DNA of 64,000 nucleotides from Endozoicomonas euniceicola (GTDB taxonomy: Bacteria > Pseudomonadota > Gammaproteobacteria > Pseudomonadales > Endozoicomonadaceae), in NCBI RefSeq assembly GCF_025562755.1, contig NZ_CP103300.1, positions 3,349,001 to 3,413,000 of the forward strand. The letters run 5' to 3'. Position 1 is the stretch's first letter; every line of letters starts with the position of its first letter. The notes beneath the pieces are model-generated. The model did not search any database and was not told where the DNA came from. It saw only the letters and a list, made by a program, of their open reading frames with translations. Both the position numbers and the translations under genes were made by a program. Shown here piece by piece: positions 61,895-64,000 of the stretch.

Positions 61895-62380
61895 TCAGTC
61901 GTTCTGACCAAATTTTTCAGCCAGGGCCTTGCCAACACAGGGGTCAACAAATTTTGTTATATCCCCACCCAAAGAAGCGATTTCACGCACCAGGGTTGAG
62001 GAAATATACGAATACTGCTCCGCAGGCGTCAAAAACAGGCTGTCTACAGAGGGCGCCAGAACACGGTTCATGTTCGCCATCTGAAATTCATACTCAAAAT
62101 CAGAAACCGCACGCAAGCCGCGCAGAATCACGGTTGCCTGCTGTTCTTCCAGAAATTTTGCCAACAGGGTACTGAAGCCGGTGACCTTGACATTATCAAG
62201 GTGAGCAATGCACTCCTCGGCCAGCCGAACCCGCTCACTCAGTTTAAATAATGGTTTTTTCCTGGGGCTGTCAGCCACCGCGATAACAACTTCGTCGAAG
62301 ATGCGAGCGGCGCGCTCGACCAGATCCATATGGCCTTTAGTGATCGGGTCGAAAGTGCCAGGATAGATAACTTTGCTCAT
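61895..62380 (-). CDS. coaD: Pantetheine-phosphate adenylyltransferase
   Basis: CoaD makes dephospho-CoA from 4'-phosphopantetheine and ATP. The 161-residue product has YPGTFDPITKGHMDLVERA with the HxGH-like nucleotidyl motif, VILRGLRAVSDFEYE, and the ISSTLVREIASLGGD signature. The length is standard. The Shine-Dalgarno is weak. The stop lies 34 bp before the ferredoxin start. Confidence 0.97.
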   Translation of the reverse strand: MSKVIYPGTFDPITKGHMDLVERAARIFDEVVIAVADSPRKKPLFKLSERVRLAEECIAHLDNVKVTGFSTLLAKFLEEQQATVILRGLRAVSDFEYEFQMANMNRVLAPSVDSLFLTPAEQYSYISSTLVREIASLGGDITKFVDPCVGKALAEKFGQND

Positions 62381-62492
62381 CGAAAGTACTTTTCCTGCTG
62401 TATCCTCCTGAATGGAGGTTGTGTTAGCAAATCAGGGCGCAATCGTAACGAAATCAGCCTTCAGGCTCAAACTTATACGGTGTTTTCTCCCG

Positions 62493-63962
62493 TCATCGTG
62501 ATGACAGGAACTTCAGTATGGCCTGTTTGAACCGACTGTTGTGAGGCGGAAACACCAGCCTGGCCGAGTTAAAGCGCCCCTTGGACAAGACCGATTTGGC
62601 TTTGCTGAAGGTCAGGAACCCTTCATGTCCGTGGTAGTGACCCATGCCTGAAGGTCCAATACCCCCAAATGGCATATCGTCGATGGCAACATGCATCAGG
62701 GTTTCGTTAATGCAAACACCACCTGAATGGGTTTTCTGCTGTATCTGGTTCTGGCGTTGTTTATCGGACCCGAAATAATAGAGTGCCAGAGGGCGGGGGC
62801 GCGCCCGAACAAAATCAATGGCTTCTTCCAGGTTATCAATGGCAATGATCGGCAGTAGTGGGCCAAAAATTTCCTGTTGCATCACTTCCATATCGTCTGT
62901 GGCATTCAGGATCAGATGGGGGGGCATACGACGAGAACCGTCAGTAATGGTTTCATCATCCAGGGTGACAATGGTTGCGCCTTTGTTTCTGGCATCCTGA
63001 ATTAACGACAAAAGTCGTTGGTACTGGCGATGATTAATAATGGCCGAATAGTCACTGTTGCCACTGACGGTTGGGTACATGGAGCGGAACGCCTTAAGGT
63101 AGGCGTCGATAAACGTTTGCTGTCGTGACTTGTCGATAAGAATGTAATCCGGCGCCACACAGGTTTGACCGGCATTCAGGGATTTTCCGTAGCAGATGCG
63201 TTCGACCGCTTCCTGCAATGGAAAATCAGTGTCTATGATCACCGGTGATTTACCGCCCAGCTCCAGAGTGACGGGTGTCAGGTTATCCGCAGCGGCGCGC
63301 ATCACATGCTTACCCACCGATGTTGAACCGGTAAACAGCAGGTGGTCGAAAGGCAGGCTGGAAAAAGCAGCGGCCACGTCAGCCTCGCCATTGACCACGG
63401 TAATAAGATCGTCCGGAAAGGTTCTGGCAATAATGTCAGCCATCAGCTTTGAGGTTTCCGGGGTAAACTCAGACAGTTTCAGCATGCAACGATTTCCAGC
63501 TGCCAGGGCAGTCACTAAGGGGCCCATAGCCAGAAACAGAGGGTAGTTCCAGGGAACAATAATGCCCACCACGCCCACTGGCTGATAAACCACTTTGGCT
63601 GAGGCGGGTTGCAGGTGCAGCGGTACACGACGACGGCTGGCTTTCATCCACTTTTTCAGATGTTTACTGGCGTAGGCGATATCACTCAGGGAAGACATAA
63701 ATTCCGCCAGCAGGGTTTCGTGGCGGGAGCGTCCGCCAAAGTCACTGTCAATGGCTTGAATCAGGTCTTCCTGGTGGCTGAGCAAAGCCTGTTTGAGCTG
63801 CTGTAGCCATTCGCGCCGTTCAGAGGCACTTGGGCAAGGGTTTTTGAGGAAGGCTTCCCGTTGTTGGTTCAACTGTTCTGTCGGCGTCTTTTCCATCTTG
63901 ATGGCAGGTATTTCTGTTACGCTGGTGGTTTTATTATTAGTTTCCAGAACGAGCTCACTCAT
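62493..63962 (-). CDS. Aldehyde dehydrogenase, coniferyl-aldehyde type
   Basis: The 489-residue product oxidises an aldehyde with NAD(P). Motifs are VPWNYPLFLAMGPL for the nucleotide fold, FTGSTSVGKHVM, LELGGKSPVII with the general-base Glu, and LNAGQTCVAPDYILI with the catalytic Cys. The C-terminus (LPFGGIGPSGMGHYHG-like DMPFGGIGPSGMGHYHG) is close to coniferyl aldehyde dehydrogenases. The real substrate cannot be told; long-chain or aromatic aldehydes are likely. GGAGG precedes the ATG. Confidence 0.93.
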   Translation of the reverse strand: MSELVLETNNKTTSVTEIPAIKMEKTPTEQLNQQREAFLKNPCPSASERREWLQQLKQALLSHQEDLIQAIDSDFGGRSRHETLLAEFMSSLSDIAYASKHLKKWMKASRRRVPLHLQPASAKVVYQPVGVVGIIVPWNYPLFLAMGPLVTALAAGNRCMLKLSEFTPETSKLMADIIARTFPDDLITVVNGEADVAAAFSSLPFDHLLFTGSTSVGKHVMRAAADNLTPVTLELGGKSPVIIDTDFPLQEAVERICYGKSLNAGQTCVAPDYILIDKSRQQTFIDAYLKAFRSMYPTVSGNSDYSAIINHRQYQRLLSLIQDARNKGATIVTLDDETITDGSRRMPPHLILNATDDMEVMQQEIFGPLLPIIAIDNLEEAIDFVRARPRPLALYYFGSDKQRQNQIQQKTHSGGVCINETLMHVAIDDMPFGGIGPSGMGHYHGHEGFLTFSKAKSVLSKGRFNSARLVFPPHNSRFKQAILKFLSSR

Positions 63963-64000
63963 GGTTTGCTTTCCTCCAATGTTAGGGAGTCAGTGTGCCA

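Overview
The window looks like a chromosomal segment of a marine, host-associated gammaproteobacterium, most likely Endozoicomonas or a close relative. This is an inference from three things. Housekeeping genes and synteny are gammaproteobacterial (glnA-DUF4124-glnL, zapA-coiled coil, ygfB-ubiH-ubiI, argA/argE, coaD-ferredoxin). Insertion sequences are very numerous. Several secreted proteins carry eukaryotic-type domains (RING finger, GDA1/CD39 apyrase, a Cdc123-like fold, a YopT-like protease).

Layout. 0-7.6 kb: nitrogen regulation (glnL cut by the window edge, a DUF4124 protein, glnA) with sigma-54 promoters and NtrC-type sites, then thiI, an unknown gene and folA. 7.6-18.7 kb: an accessory block with IS remnants, a small non-autonomous element, a Cdc123-like exported protein, a ParD gene with a decayed toxin, a 1269-residue exported RING protein, a 781-residue unknown protein and an apyrase. 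18.7-21.2 kb: argA and argE. 21.3-23.1 kb: first copy (A) of a 1777-bp IS200/IS605-type element with divergent tnpA and tnpB. 23.2-30.6 kb: OprD-type porin, phosphate transporter with its DUF47 partner, a CYTH protein, a YopT-like cysteine protease, a GspE-type ATPase and an unknown exported protein. 30.6-32.4 kb: IS605 copy B.

32.4-44.5 kb is a defence island: serine resolvase, a DUF433/PIN toxin-antitoxin pair, an HExxH peptidase, hsdR, a HigA-type antitoxin, brnT-brnA, hsdS and hsdM. hsdS is split by IS605 copy C, so the type I restriction-modification system probably has no specificity subunit. 44.5-51.5 kb: a structured region at the usual 6S RNA position, zapA and its coiled-coil neighbour, an IS66-type element with an exact 8-bp target duplication, an L,D-transpeptidase, ygfB, ubiH and ubiI.

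51.5-57.9 kb is a nest of mobile DNA. IS605 copy D sits on the ubiI stop codon. It contains an ISAzo13-type element, which contains a group II intron, which contains an IS630-type element. A small non-autonomous element also interrupts the tnpA of copy D. 57.9-64 kb: a histidine-acid-phosphatase-like exported protein without the usual HD histidine, a lipoprotein with internal repeats, an unknown exported protein, a DUF2835 protein, a ferredoxin, coaD and an aldehyde dehydrogenase.

The clearest biology is of two kinds: a cluster of putative host-directed secreted proteins, and recent transposition. From aligned copies, the IS605-type element appears to insert 3' of TTTAG, which predicts the TnpB target-adjacent motif and one guide per copy.
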